Shown one piece after another: positions 25,340 to 34,808 of a DNA stretch of 36,520 nucleotides (its first letter is position 1; the number at the start of each line of letters is the position of its first letter). The stretch covers positions 1 through 36,520 of the forward strand of contig CANJQC010000048.1 in assembly GCA_947476295.1 (NCBI GenBank), in the 5' to 3' direction. The stretch is from Planctomycetaceae bacterium. GTDB lineage: Bacteria; Planctomycetota; Planctomycetia; Planctomycetales; Planctomycetaceae. The position numbers were made by a program, and so were the translations under genes. The notes under the pieces are model-generated. The model had not been told where the DNA came from and ran no database searches. It worked only from the letters and a program-made list of their open reading frames with translations.

Positions 25340-26848
25340 ATGCCGGGACTGACACTGCTGACGGGCGCTACGGGGTACGTCGGCGGGCGTCTGTTGTTGC
25401 TCTTACAACAGCAGAACGTGCATGTGCGTTGTTTAACGAGGCGCCCGGAGGCTTTGGAGGACCGACGATCAGCGACTGCAGAAATCGTGGCGGGGGACGT
25501 GCTTGATCGGGAGTCCCTCCCGGCTGGCTTCGCTGGCGTCGATACAGCTTATTACCTTGTGCATTCGATGGGTGCAAGCGGGAATTTCGAGGAACAGGAT
25601 CGCATCGCTGCATCCAATTTCGCCGAGGCTGCGACTGCGGCCGGGGTGCGACGTATTGTTTACCTCGGCGGTCTTGGAAATCCGGATCATCAACTTTCGA
25701 AGCATCTTCGCAGTCGGCAGGAGACCGGCGATGCATTACGGGCGCATCATTCACAGGTGATCGAGTTTCGTGCGTCGATTGTGATCGGTTCAGGCAGCCT
25801 TTCGTTTGAGATGATCCGTGCTCTGGTGGAACGCCTGCCGATCATGATTTGCCCTCGCTGGGTGCATGTCAAAGCTCAGCCAATCGCGATCGAGGATTTG
25901 CTGGCGTACCTGACAGCAGCGCTGGATCTGCCAACGTCATCATCTCAGGTGTATGAGATCGGTGGGCCAGATCAGGTGTCCTACGGTCAGATCATGCAGG
26001 AGTATGCCCGGCAACGAGGGCTGACTCGCTGGATGATCCCCGTACCTTTTCTGACCCCGTACCTTTCCAGTCTTTGGCTAGGTCTGGTCACTCCCCTTTA
26101 TGCTCGAGTGGGCCGGAAGCTGGTCGAAAGTCTGCGCAACCCGACACTCATTTCCAACAACCTGGCCTCGACCACATTTTCGGTTCGGCCACGCACATTC
26201 CGGGAAGCGATCGCACGTGCGTTGATCAACGAAGATGGTGAATTTGCTGCCACGCGGTGGTCCGATGCTCTTTCATCAGCGGGTGAGCGTCGTTCCTGGG
26301 GCGGTAGTCGGTTTGGTTCAAGACTCGTCGATTCTCGGACAGTCGTCGTCTCTGTTCCTCCCGAGAAGGCGTTCTCGCCGATACGCCGCATTGGCGGTCG
26401 CACCGGATGGTACTACGGGAACTGGCTGTGGACGGTCAGAGGATTCATTGACCTGCTGCTGGGCGGTGTTGGAGTCAGGCGTGGACGCCGGGATGAGGAA
26501 ACGCTGCGTGTGGGTGATTCTCTCGATTTCTGGCGTGTAGAGTTGCACGAGCCCGGACATCGACTTCGACTGCACGCAGAGATGAAAGTTCCGGGCCGCG
26601 CTTGGCTCGAATTCGAAGTCACTCCATGCGAAAAAGGCAGCACAATCCGGCAGACAGCTGTCTTTGATCCGCTGGGACTCTTTGGAATCCTGTATTGGTA
26701 CGGAATCTATCCACTGCATCAATGCGTATTTGCCGGAATGCTCAGAAATATCGCTCGTGCTGCAGAGGCTGATGATGCGTCTCGCCGAAATGCGGCAGTC
26801 ACCGAACATGCTTCCGCTGCACATCGTCACGTGGAAGGCCACGTGTGA
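25340..26848 (+). CDS. NAD(P)-binding SDR with C-terminal DUF2867
   Basis: A 502-residue two-part protein. The N-terminal half is an atypical (NmrA-like) SDR with LLTGATGYVGGRLL, AYYLVHSMG, RIVYLGGLG and EFRASIVIGSGS. The C-terminal part from about residue 330 is DUF2867, a SRPBCC-like domain (RRIGGRTGWYYGNWLW, WRVELHEPGHRLRLHAEMKV, GRAWLEFEV). ATG 25340 has GGGGG upstream; a GTG at 25319 is the longest start. The stop overlaps the start of the FAD oxidoreductase gene, so the two are coupled. The substrate is unknown. Confidence 0.88.
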   Translation: MPGLTLLTGATGYVGGRLLLLLQQQNVHVRCLTRRPEALEDRRSATAEIVAGDVLDRESLPAGFAGVDTAYYLVHSMGASGNFEEQDRIAASNFAEAATAAGVRRIVYLGGLGNPDHQLSKHLRSRQETGDALRAHHSQVIEFRASIVIGSGSLSFEMIRALVERLPIMICPRWVHVKAQPIAIEDLLAYLTAALDLPTSSSQVYEIGGPDQVSYGQIMQEYARQRGLTRWMIPVPFLTPYLSSLWLGLVTPLYARVGRKLVESLRNPTLISNNLASTTFSVRPRTFREAIARALINEDGEFAATRWSDALSSAGERRSWGGSRFGSRLVDSRTVVVSVPPEKAFSPIRRIGGRTGWYYGNWLWTVRGFIDLLLGGVGVRRGRRDEETLRVGDSLDFWRVELHEPGHRLRLHAEMKVPGRAWLEFEVTPCEKGSTIRQTAVFDPLGLFGILYWYGIYPLHQCVFAGMLRNIARAAEADDASRRNAAVTEHASAAHRHVEGHV

Positions 26849-28107
26849 AACCGAAGCCTGTGGTTGTGATTGGTGCGGGATTGTCGGGGCTCTGCTGCGC
26901 TCGTCTGTTGCTAAAACATGACATCGATGTCGTCGTGCTGGAAGCTCAGGATGACATCGGTGGCCGCGTGAGAACAGACCATGTTGATGGCTTCCTCCTG
27001 GATCGCGGATTCCAGGTGCTCCAGACTGCATACCCGGAAGCGGCCCTGCAGCTTGACTATCGCTCGCTTCGCCTTCACAACTTTGAACCAGGCGCTTTGA
27101 TTCGGACGCAGGGGCGAATGGTCGAGATGAGCGATCCGTGGCGGCGCCCTGCGAAGTTGCTGTCCACCGCGTTCAATGGAATCGGAACCTTTTCTGATCG
27201 CCTGAAGCTGGCGAAGCTGCGATGGAACGTCACTCACACGTCCATCGACGACCTATGGCTGGAGCCCGAATCGACGACTCTGGAATATCTCAGAAAAACC
27301 TGCGGTTTGTCTTCTGACATCGTGGATCGTTTTTTTCGTCCATGGTTTTCGGGTGTGTTCCTTGAGAAGGAGCTGGCTACATCCAGCAGATTCTTCAGAT
27401 TCCTGTTTCGCATTTTTGCTCTCGGGGAAGCATCGTTGCCGGAACATGGCATGGGAGCCATCCCGAGTCAACTGGCTCACGGATTCCCTTCCTCAGTAAT
27501 TCGCCTCTGTGCTCCCGTCGATTCACTGGATAGCCATCGCGTGCGACTCAAGACTGGAGCGATCATCGACTGTCAGGCCATCGTGTTGGCTGTGGAAGGA
27601 CCCGAAGCGTCACGATTGACTAGTGGACGTATCCGTGTTCCGGAAGCCCGTGCGACCACCTGTTTTTACTATGCCGCGGCGCAGGCTCCATTCAGAGAAT
27701 CGCTGCTTGTTCTCAACGGCGACAACGAGGGACCGATCAATAATCTGTGCGTCGTGAGCAACGTGTCTCTAGGCTATGCGCCTCCCGGACAGGCGTTGGT
27801 CAGTGTTTCCGTCGTTGGCAAAGGAGCCTTGTCACCGTCCGAGGCGGAAGGTTCCGTGCGTCGTCAGCTGCGAGATTGGTACGGTGCTCAGGTCGATGCG
27901 TGGTCACTCCTGAAGAGTTACCACATTCAATACGCATTGCCTTCTCAGGCAGCTCACTTCCGAGATGGCAGCCCTTCACCAGCACGACTGGATGACGGTC
28001 TGTACAATTGCGGCGACTACTGCGACACAGCATCCATTCAGGGAGCAATGGTCAGCGGAAGGAAAGCTGCCGAGGCGTTACTCGCCGATCTCGGAGTAAC
28101 GAGTTAA
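26845..28107 (+). CDS. FAD-dependent amine-oxidase/protoporphyrinogen-oxidase-like protein
   Basis: A 420-residue flavoprotein starting at GTG 26845, which overlaps the stop of the SDR gene. It shows the Rossmann motif VVVIGAGLSGLCCARLLL (about 6-23), EAQDDIGGRVRTD, DRGFQVLQTAYPEA and a C-terminal GLYNCGDYCDTASIQGAMVSG flavin motif. This subfamily is distinct from true protoporphyrinogen oxidase and from CrtI, and is commonly annotated only as NAD(P)/FAD-dependent oxidoreductase. Coupling to the SDR-DUF2867 gene suggests two sequential redox steps on one metabolite, possibly a lipid or isoprenoid. Confidence 0.9.
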   Translation: MKPKPVVVIGAGLSGLCCARLLLKHDIDVVVLEAQDDIGGRVRTDHVDGFLLDRGFQVLQTAYPEAALQLDYRSLRLHNFEPGALIRTQGRMVEMSDPWRRPAKLLSTAFNGIGTFSDRLKLAKLRWNVTHTSIDDLWLEPESTTLEYLRKTCGLSSDIVDRFFRPWFSGVFLEKELATSSRFFRFLFRIFALGEASLPEHGMGAIPSQLAHGFPSSVIRLCAPVDSLDSHRVRLKTGAIIDCQAIVLAVEGPEASRLTSGRIRVPEARATTCFYYAAAQAPFRESLLVLNGDNEGPINNLCVVSNVSLGYAPPGQALVSVSVVGKGALSPSEAEGSVRRQLRDWYGAQVDAWSLLKSYHIQYALPSQAAHFRDGSPSPARLDDGLYNCGDYCDTASIQGAMVSGRKAAEALLADLGVTS

Positions 28108-28582
28108 CGGCTCTCAGCCCTTGTCGTCCTGCGGTTGCCCGCTCCATCGGCGAAGTTCAAAGGGGTCAGCGGAAATCGGCTTCTATAGCCGTCACTCAAA
28201 GGGGGACAGCGACGTGCCGGTGCCGCATTTGCGGCAAATCGCCGAAATCCGTGCTGGCTGATATGCCGGCGAAGAATACTTTTTCCTGCGGCAGTTTTTG
28301 CCGTACGATTCAATGACACGGCAGATCGCAGCCGTATGATCGACTTCCTGTCAAAAATTGACCAGCATCGAACGTCGTTGAAAGGCATCCGGCTGCAAAC
28401 TGCGATAGACGCAGCGGGGGCGTCTGGGATATTACAGCGCAATGAAATCAGGCATGGACACAATTCGGCAGTCGTATGCGCGGTGAGAAGGATCTTGTTG
28501 CGTTTCATATGAACACCATTCGTGGTCGATGTATAGCTGTATTCGTCTATTGAAATTGCAGGCTCGCTACAGGAAGTTGCTT
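28108..28582. other. Spacer without a supported gene
   Basis: About 475 bases. Two short related strings, GTTCAAAGGGGTCAGCGG (from 28156) and CTCAAAGGGGGACAGCGAC (from 28196), look like worn copies of a repeat. A 59-codon open frame at 28337-28516 lacks a ribosome site and family resemblance. The promoter of the channel operon presumably lies here but was not identified. Confidence 0.45.
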
Positions 28583-29962
28583 GTGTCAGCAAACCATTCT
28601 TCAGAATTTTCGTTGTCAACTGTGAACACGTCCGTCCGTGCGGTGAAGGTTCACAGGAAATCTGTGACCAGTGTCGGAATGTTTCTTGGGATCGCCGTCA
28701 CGGTCGTATTTTATCTGGTCGCACCGGCCATCGCGACGTACTTCTCTGGCGGGCCGGAATTTGTTCGACGCTACTTCTGCGGACACCCGATTGAATATGT
28801 GACGTCGGGACTGTTCTTTGTGGGTATGGGAATTCTTGCCGTCAAATGGAAGCAGCTACCGACCGATCGCGCAGTGATTGCAAACGTCAGGGAACTCGCG
28901 ACGACTGCTGACTGGGCAGGCGCCGATGCAGAATCGGGTGCAGTACAATGTCTGACGGCATGGCAGGCTGGTTCGCATCGCGACGTCTGGCGATCCACTT
29001 CGATGTGGCATCGCGTGCAGGACGTGCTGCACTACGTCAATGCCGGCCGAAATGATGGACTTGAAGATCATCTCAAATACCTAGCCGATCTTTCTGTCGA
29101 CCGATTGATTCAAAGCTTTTCGCTGATTCGTACGGTGACATGGGCTGTTCCAATCATGGGATTCCTTGGGACTGTGGTCGGCATCACGTTGGCGATTGCA
29201 AATGTCACTCCGGAACAACTCGATTCATCATTGCCTGAAGTGACCGCCGGTCTTGCTGTGGCGTTTGATACAACAGCACAGGCGCTGACAATGTCGATGC
29301 TGCTGGTATTTGCCACGTATTTGGTAGAACGTGACGAGCAGGCAATTCTGAACGACGTCGAGCAATTCGGAATTGATTCATTGGTGCCCTTTATCAGCCA
29401 ATCTGATGCTGCAGTAGTTGAGCCTGCCTCCGGTTTACCTGCGTTGGCAAGCTGGACGGCGGAGATTCTAGCCCAGCAAACGGATTCATGGAGTCGCCAT
29501 CTTACAGCCATGCAATCCGACTGGGCAGAAACGTTGAACTTCCAGACGGATTCACTGGCTCAGGCACTGTCGGACGAAACCGCAGCCACGTTGCAGTCTC
29601 ATCGACATGCGTCGGACTCAGCTCGGGATCAATACGCTGCGACGCTGCAACAAAGTTCGCAGATATTCGTACAACAGATGCAACAGACAATGATGACGTT
29701 TGTGGACCGCGTGGACCTATGGCAGAACGCGATGCGGGAAAGTTCACTGGCGTCAGCCGGACAGGCGGAAGAACTGCATCGGCTTGGCCGCACGATGCTG
29801 CAGTTGACTGAGGCTGAACAGAAGCTGGTTCATCTTCAGGAAAGTCTGAATGAAAATCTGCAGACGCTGCAGATGGTGGCGACTCTGGAGCAGACGGTGC
29901 AAAGTCTGAATGCAGCGGTAAGCATTCTGACATCGAAATCATATATGCGAGCGGCTGCGTGA
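28583..29962 (+). CDS. MotA/TolQ/ExbB-type proton-channel family protein
   Basis: A 459-residue protein from GTG 28583, which has AGGAAG upstream; the frame reaches an ATG at 28529 without a good site. Four spans are seen: VGMFLGIAVTVVFYLV, VTSGLFFVGMGILAV, WAVPIMGFLGTVVGITLAI and VAFDTTAQALTMSMLLVFA. The last two form the MotA/TolQ/ExbB core, with the GFLGTVVGI motif and the Thr pair of AFDTTA. The C-terminal 150 residues are Gln/Ala/Ser-rich and helical, probably a cytoplasmic coiled coil. Its stop overlaps the GTG of the next gene. It should form a pentameric stator-like channel with the downstream proteins as partners. Confidence 0.85.
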   Translation: MSANHSSEFSLSTVNTSVRAVKVHRKSVTSVGMFLGIAVTVVFYLVAPAIATYFSGGPEFVRRYFCGHPIEYVTSGLFFVGMGILAVKWKQLPTDRAVIANVRELATTADWAGADAESGAVQCLTAWQAGSHRDVWRSTSMWHRVQDVLHYVNAGRNDGLEDHLKYLADLSVDRLIQSFSLIRTVTWAVPIMGFLGTVVGITLAIANVTPEQLDSSLPEVTAGLAVAFDTTAQALTMSMLLVFATYLVERDEQAILNDVEQFGIDSLVPFISQSDAAVVEPASGLPALASWTAEILAQQTDSWSRHLTAMQSDWAETLNFQTDSLAQALSDETAATLQSHRHASDSARDQYAATLQQSSQIFVQQMQQTMMTFVDRVDLWQNAMRESSLASAGQAEELHRLGRTMLQLTEAEQKLVHLQESLNENLQTLQMVATLEQTVQSLNAAVSILTSKSYMRAAA

Positions 29963-32091
29963 CTCGGCAACGGCCTCAAACTTCAATATCACTGTTCCCC
30001 TTTCTGGCCGTATTGGTCTGTGCCATGGGGTCACTGATTTTGTTGCTGCTGGTGCTGACACGCAAGATCCGGCACGAACAATACAGCGGCGATGCGCCAG
30101 CGGCAGTCGCCGTTGCGCCAGCAGCAGCGTATCCCGATCGCAGCGGCCAAATCACAGCATTGGAGACTGAACGGGATGCCGTTAATCGTGACATGTCGCA
30201 ATTGCAGCAACAGGTCGATGAGCTTGAGCAGTCGGTTGATCAACAGCAATCGGCTGTCGCGGAGCTGCGGCAGCAATTTACGAAACTGGAAGGCACGCTG
30301 CAGACTGCAGAACTGACTTTAGATGAATCCAGCATCGCTGGACTTAGCGAACGAATTGAAGGACTGCGATCACAGCAGGTTGTGCTTCGACAGCGTTTGG
30401 ATGAACAGGAGAAACTCCTGCTGGCGAAACAATTGCAGCTGAAAGCGGTGACCGAAGCCACTGCGGCGGCTCAGGAAAATCTGCACGCCGTGAATTCTTC
30501 CATCGTCGCCCTCCGCAAGCAGGTCGAGGACGCGCAGCAAACAAGGGCGTCCGCAGGAACTGAAACTGTCGTCGAATTCACAAACTTCGCCGGCACCACG
30601 CGGACTCCGATTATTGTGGAGGTCACAAAACAGGGCTACAGGATTCAGCCGGCGGACGTCTTGATTCAGTCAAAGGACATGGAAGGCTTCCCCGTCAGCG
30701 ACACTCCCCTGCTGGCCGCGATTCTTGCCATACATCGCGAGCGGGCCAAGGGCTCCGTCACGTCGCAGCCATACGTGCTGTTGCTCGTAAGACCGACTGG
30801 CAGCGAAGCCTTCTATCCTGCACAGGGCATTCTAGCGAGCGAAAAAATTCACTTCGGCTATGAACTCATTGAAGCTGATAAAACAATCGCGGCCGGTGAA
30901 TCTGCTCCGGCAGAAGTCGCGGCGGCCGAAGGTGCGATGGCGGAGGCTTTTCGGCGGCGGGAAAAGATTTACGCAAATCTTCGATTCCTCGCCCAGGGTG
31001 TTCCGCCGCAACAGACGGAAGCACCACCTGATCCCAGCCGACGTGGCTTGTCGATACGATCTGACGGAACCGTGCGATCGGATTCCCGTGTGGCCGATCG
31101 GCGTGCGAGCAGTCAAAACTTTGCAGGCGGTGTGGCACCGCCTCCGGGTTTTTACGAACGACGCGCGGCGGCCCTCGCAGCGGAAGCGGTCGCGCGGGAC
31201 GAAGGCCGTCGAGGATCAGGAACTTCTGAATCTTCGTCCGATGGTTTCGCGGATCAGTTCGCCGAACATTACGCTCAAAGCGCCGGGTCTGGCAGGGTCG
31301 GGTCTGGCGGTGCAGAGCAAGGTGGCAGAACCGTTTCGCAGATGCCAGCGAGCCGTGGCCCGCAGTCACCGGCGCAGAACTCCGCTCCTGCCACGAAACA
31401 GACAATGTTGCCCACTGAACCTGTCTTCGGTTCAAACGAACGCCCGGAAAACATGCTGTTCGCAAATGATGGCCCACCGGTAGTTCCGAAATCCGCTTCA
31501 GCCGCATCGAAAAGTTCAGATGGTGAACCGCCACTGACTGCGGAAGAACAATTTGCCACGATGATGTCAGGGACTCCTTCCAGCGAACCCCAGTCCGCTG
31601 CAAACAGGCACTTGCAACTGCCATCAAAAATCGGAAAAGCGGGAACTCTGTCGCAGAATGGCGATCCGGCGACCGAGATTCCGGGCAATCCAATGCTCGA
31701 TCTGTCCCGCGTAGACAAGGATCTGTTGAGTCGCCTGCCGTCTACAAAGAAGGCATCAAAGGCCTACGCCACGCCGGTGGGTGTCACCGTGTTTCTTGAC
31801 GAACATCACATGACCGTCGGGCAGCAGCCTTCGATTCCAGTGACTCCCGATTCGCTCAACTCAGCGCTATCCGATCTGCTGCGAAACGTGGATACGGAAG
31901 TAACTGACGCAAGAAAGACACCACGAGAAGAAGTCATGCCGGTGGTTAAATTCATCGTCAGCCCAGGAGGCGAACGTTGGCGGATCCCACTGGCCAGTTC
32001 ACTCAAACATCTGGGGATTCCGTCGGCGAGTATCTATGAGCTGTCGCCCCATATTGAGGTGACTTCAGAACCAGGAAGGGCGCGCTTGTAA
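29959..32091 (+). CDS. Single-span coiled-coil protein, TolR/ExbD-like without the Asp
   Basis: A 710-residue protein from GTG 29959. A short cytoplasmic head leads into one span (SLFPFLAVLVCAMGSLILLLLVLT, about 11-34), a long coiled coil (about 60-210), a globular part (about 215-345) containing PYVLLLVRPTGSEAFYPAQG, a low-complexity Ser/Gly/Pro/Ala region (about 350-580) and a C-terminal domain (about 590-700). Topology is that of ExbD/TolR/MotB stator partners, but the aspartate usually found at the start of the span is absent: the equivalent segment reads FPFLAVLVC. It overlaps the channel gene upstream and the next gene by one base. Confidence 0.8.
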   Translation: MTRQRPQTSISLFPFLAVLVCAMGSLILLLLVLTRKIRHEQYSGDAPAAVAVAPAAAYPDRSGQITALETERDAVNRDMSQLQQQVDELEQSVDQQQSAVAELRQQFTKLEGTLQTAELTLDESSIAGLSERIEGLRSQQVVLRQRLDEQEKLLLAKQLQLKAVTEATAAAQENLHAVNSSIVALRKQVEDAQQTRASAGTETVVEFTNFAGTTRTPIIVEVTKQGYRIQPADVLIQSKDMEGFPVSDTPLLAAILAIHRERAKGSVTSQPYVLLLVRPTGSEAFYPAQGILASEKIHFGYELIEADKTIAAGESAPAEVAAAEGAMAEAFRRREKIYANLRFLAQGVPPQQTEAPPDPSRRGLSIRSDGTVRSDSRVADRRASSQNFAGGVAPPPGFYERRAAALAAEAVARDEGRRGSGTSESSSDGFADQFAEHYAQSAGSGRVGSGGAEQGGRTVSQMPASRGPQSPAQNSAPATKQTMLPTEPVFGSNERPENMLFANDGPPVVPKSASAASKSSDGEPPLTAEEQFATMMSGTPSSEPQSAANRHLQLPSKIGKAGTLSQNGDPATEIPGNPMLDLSRVDKDLLSRLPSTKKASKAYATPVGVTVFLDEHHMTVGQQPSIPVTPDSLNSALSDLLRNVDTEVTDARKTPREEVMPVVKFIVSPGGERWRIPLASSLKHLGIPSASIYELSPHIEVTSEPGRARL

Positions 32092-33251
32092 TGGGCCGCA
32101 GATCGCAAAGACCTGAACTTGAATTCGGATCCGATTCCTTTCTGGATGTGATCTGCAATATCGTCGGTATTCTGATCATCCTGATTGTCGTCGTGGCTGT
32201 GAAGGTCGAACGGCAACCGAGGGCTCAAGCGGAAGCGATGGCGAACGCTGCGCAGGTCGAACCACCGATTCCCGATCGAGAATCTGAGTACACTCAGCGT
32301 CAGTCTGATCTCGATGCCATGAAACAGCAGCATAGTCGGGTTGCATCGCGGTTGCAGGAACTTACAAGTCGCAAGGCATTACTTCATCAGGAACATCGAC
32401 TGGTCCAGGAAGAAATGGATGCACTGCAGAATCAGTTGGCTGCACAAACTGCAGATACGCAGCGAATCAAGGTCGCGCAATCCGACGCTGAAAACGAAGC
32501 GGGAAAACTATCGGCGGATGTCGAAAGGCTGTTGAACATTTTGGCGGGCAAGGAGAAGGCTCTGAAGAATGCAATCACAGTGATTCAGCAGGAGGAATCG
32601 GTCGCCACCGAGGCTAAAGAAAAATTGCGGCAGACAATTGTAGAGACAGTTCGTCTGCGTGAAGTGCTGGACGACACTGCAAAGCCTGCGGACTCCAGTC
32701 CGAGGCTGGTGCATCGCATTATGCCGGTCAGCCGAAAAACCAACGGCGAAGAAGTAATGTTTCGGATGTCTGAGGGCCGGATCAGTGAAGTACCGATCAA
32801 AGAACTCATGAATCTGGCGGTTGATCGTGTTCGCAAACGAATCACGATGCTGCAGCGTTTTGGTCGTCTGGAAGATGTCGTCGGACCAATCGGCGGTTAC
32901 AAGATGACGTTTGCGATCGAGATGAATGCCTTCAACTCACTGGAATATCTTCAGTATGGCGGTGACGGCAGTAAGTTCAATTCGTTCACACAGGTGATCG
33001 TTCCCGATGAAACTCTGGTTGCCGAGTCCGCCGCCGATTCGGTGAAGCCGGGTTCTGCGTTTCGTCAGAAACTGGAATCGATGCCGGCCGACAGTTCGGT
33101 AACGATAGTCGTGTATGAGGATTCGTTTCGAGAATTCGCGGCACTGCGGGAAGTCGCTCACGGACTGCAGATCCGTGTTGCCGGAAGACCCCTGCCTGTC
33201 GGCACTCACATAACGATCAGCGCCAGCGGCAGTGCATCGCGGGCGCAGTGA
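32091..33251 (+). CDS. Single-span coiled-coil protein, TolR/ExbD-like with Asp
   Basis: A 386-residue protein whose ATG shares a base with the previous stop (TAATG). The span is SDSFLDVICNIVGILIILIVVVAVK (about 16-40) and carries the aspartate in FLDV, at the place of the proton-accepting Asp of ExbD/TolR (LIDVVF). A coiled coil follows (about 65-195), then a globular C-terminal domain with MFRMSEGRISEVPIKELMNL, VGPIGGYKMTFAIEMNA and DSVTIVVYEDSF-like strands. It is likely the energised partner of the TolQ-like channel, and may pair with the 710-residue protein in the same stator. Confidence 0.82.
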   Translation: MGRRSQRPELEFGSDSFLDVICNIVGILIILIVVVAVKVERQPRAQAEAMANAAQVEPPIPDRESEYTQRQSDLDAMKQQHSRVASRLQELTSRKALLHQEHRLVQEEMDALQNQLAAQTADTQRIKVAQSDAENEAGKLSADVERLLNILAGKEKALKNAITVIQQEESVATEAKEKLRQTIVETVRLREVLDDTAKPADSSPRLVHRIMPVSRKTNGEEVMFRMSEGRISEVPIKELMNLAVDRVRKRITMLQRFGRLEDVVGPIGGYKMTFAIEMNAFNSLEYLQYGGDGSKFNSFTQVIVPDETLVAESAADSVKPGSAFRQKLESMPADSSVTIVVYEDSFREFAALREVAHGLQIRVAGRPLPVGTHITISASGSASRAQ

Positions 33252-33296
33252 CCGGTCGCACAGCATTTTTGAGAGCGTGCAGTGGGAACACATTTT

Positions 33297-33398
33297 GGCG
33301 AGCGGCAGGGCGTCAGCCCTCCGAGAATACAAGAGCTGCACAAATAAAGTATTTGATCTCAACGAATCACTCGGAGGGCTGCCGCCCTGCCACTCGCC
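33297..33398. repeat. Palindromic intergenic repeat (GGCAGGGCG type)
   Basis: Arms 33297-33325 (GGCGAGCGGCAGGGCGTCAG then CCCTCCGAG) and 33370-33398 match as reverse complements at 27 of 29 positions around a 44-base AT-rich loop. It lies in the 295-base gap between the TolR-like gene and the PQQ-like gene, where no gene is seen. Confidence 0.85.
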
Positions 33399-33546
33399 TT
33401 TCCATTTCCCTGAGGCGACAATGATGAGACAACCCCGAACGATTCTGCTACAGTTCCGCCGTTGTGAATTCGGCTCACTTGCCGGGTTTGTCTTTCGAAT
33501 GGATGGAACTCTGATTCCGTTCTGACTTGTAGTTTCAGGGTGTGTC

Positions 33547-34797
33547 ATGGTCTTCAGATCTGTTGCGTTGGTGTTTTGTGCGTGTGTGTTGTTGAGCGGT
33601 GTTGTCAGGTCCGAGGACTGGCCGTCATGGCGCGGCCCCAATCGCGACGACATTTCAACTGAGACCGGGCTGCTCAGGAAATGGCCGGAAGGCGGGCCGG
33701 AGAAACTCTGGACCTCCAAAGACGCCGGACTTGGCTACTCGGGATGCTCCATTGTCAACGGCGTACTCTTTACGATGGGGGCAGACGGCACGGGGGAAGA
33801 ATCAAATGATTTCGTGATTGCCATCAACACGAAGTCTGGCGAAAAGGTCTGGCAGGCAAATGTCGGGAGTTATCTTGAAAACGGCTGGGGTGGTGGTCCG
33901 CGAAGCACGCCGACGATATCCGGTGACCTGCTGATTGCGATCAGCAGCAAGGGTGATGTTGTCTGTCTGTCAACAAAGGATGGTGCGGAAAAATGGCGTG
34001 CCAGTCTGACGGGACTCGGTGGCACGATTCCAAGCTGGGGCTATTGTGAATCGGCATTGATCGACGACGACCGTGTGCTCGTCACTCCCGGTGGGGATAA
34101 CGGCACAATCGCCTGCTTCAATCTGCGGACGGGCGAGAAAATCTGGCAGTCATCCGAGATGAAGCAGCCTGCAAACTACTCGTCAATTATCGCAGTGGAT
34201 CATTTCGGCAAGCGCCAATACATCCAGTTGACCGGGCAGAAAGTTTTTGGTCTCAACGTTGACGGCAAGCTGCTGTGGCAACAGGATTTCCCGGGTCGCG
34301 TCGCCGTGGTTCCCACACCGATCTACAAGGATGGCCAAGTCTATGTGACGGCGGGCTACGGTGCTGGCTGTATGTTGCAGAACGTGACGGCAGACAGCGC
34401 TGTGGAAAAAATCTACGATAACAAAGTGATGAAGAATCACCACGGTGGTGTGTTGCTGGTTGGCGATTATCTTTACGGTCACAGCGATGACAACGGAATG
34501 ATTTGCCAGAACTTCAACTCCGGAGAATTGGTCTGGAGTGACAAGAAGAAGAACGGCAGCAAGGGCGCAGTGGCGTATGCTGATGGAATGCTCTATTGTC
34601 TTTCAGAAGACAGCGGCGAGTGTTATCTGGTGGAAGCGACGGAAACAGAATACAAGGAGATCAGTCGTTTCAAAATGGACCCTCAGACGACACGGCGTAA
34701 TCCCCAGGGCCGCGTCTGGACACATCCTGTGATCAGTAATGGCAGGCTGTATCTGCGTGATCAGGATGTTATTTGCTGTTACAAGATTACAGAGTGA
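33547..34797 (+). CDS. Secreted PQQ-like beta-propeller protein
   Basis: A 416-residue protein with a signal peptide (about residues 1-22, VALVFCACVLLSGVVRS) followed by DWPSWRGPNRDDISTETGLL, the usual opening of planctomycete PQQ-like propeller proteins. Repeated blades are marked by G-E-K-V-W-Q-A, GAEKWRASLTGL, GEKIWQSSEM, DGKLLWQQDFPG and GELVWSDKK. No PQQ-dependent dehydrogenase catalytic signature is evident, so it is probably a binding or scaffold protein, not an alcohol dehydrogenase. It precedes the M20 peptidase by 11 bases and may be co-transcribed. Confidence 0.9.
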   Translation: MVFRSVALVFCACVLLSGVVRSEDWPSWRGPNRDDISTETGLLRKWPEGGPEKLWTSKDAGLGYSGCSIVNGVLFTMGADGTGEESNDFVIAINTKSGEKVWQANVGSYLENGWGGGPRSTPTISGDLLIAISSKGDVVCLSTKDGAEKWRASLTGLGGTIPSWGYCESALIDDDRVLVTPGGDNGTIACFNLRTGEKIWQSSEMKQPANYSSIIAVDHFGKRQYIQLTGQKVFGLNVDGKLLWQQDFPGRVAVVPTPIYKDGQVYVTAGYGAGCMLQNVTADSAVEKIYDNKVMKNHHGGVLLVGDYLYGHSDDNGMICQNFNSGELVWSDKKKNGSKGAVAYADGMLYCLSEDSGECYLVEATETEYKEISRFKMDPQTTRRNPQGRVWTHPVISNGRLYLRDQDVICCYKITE

Positions 34798-34808
34798 AAG
34801 GACTTGCA

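Noticed and set aside
28337-28516. 59-codon frame in the spacer before the channel operon
   Set aside because: No ribosome site and no recognisable sequence; too short to trust alone.
33297-33398. Palindrome as an intrinsic terminator of the TolR-like gene
   Set aside because: The loop is long and no T-run follows the right arm; better explained as a dispersed repeat.
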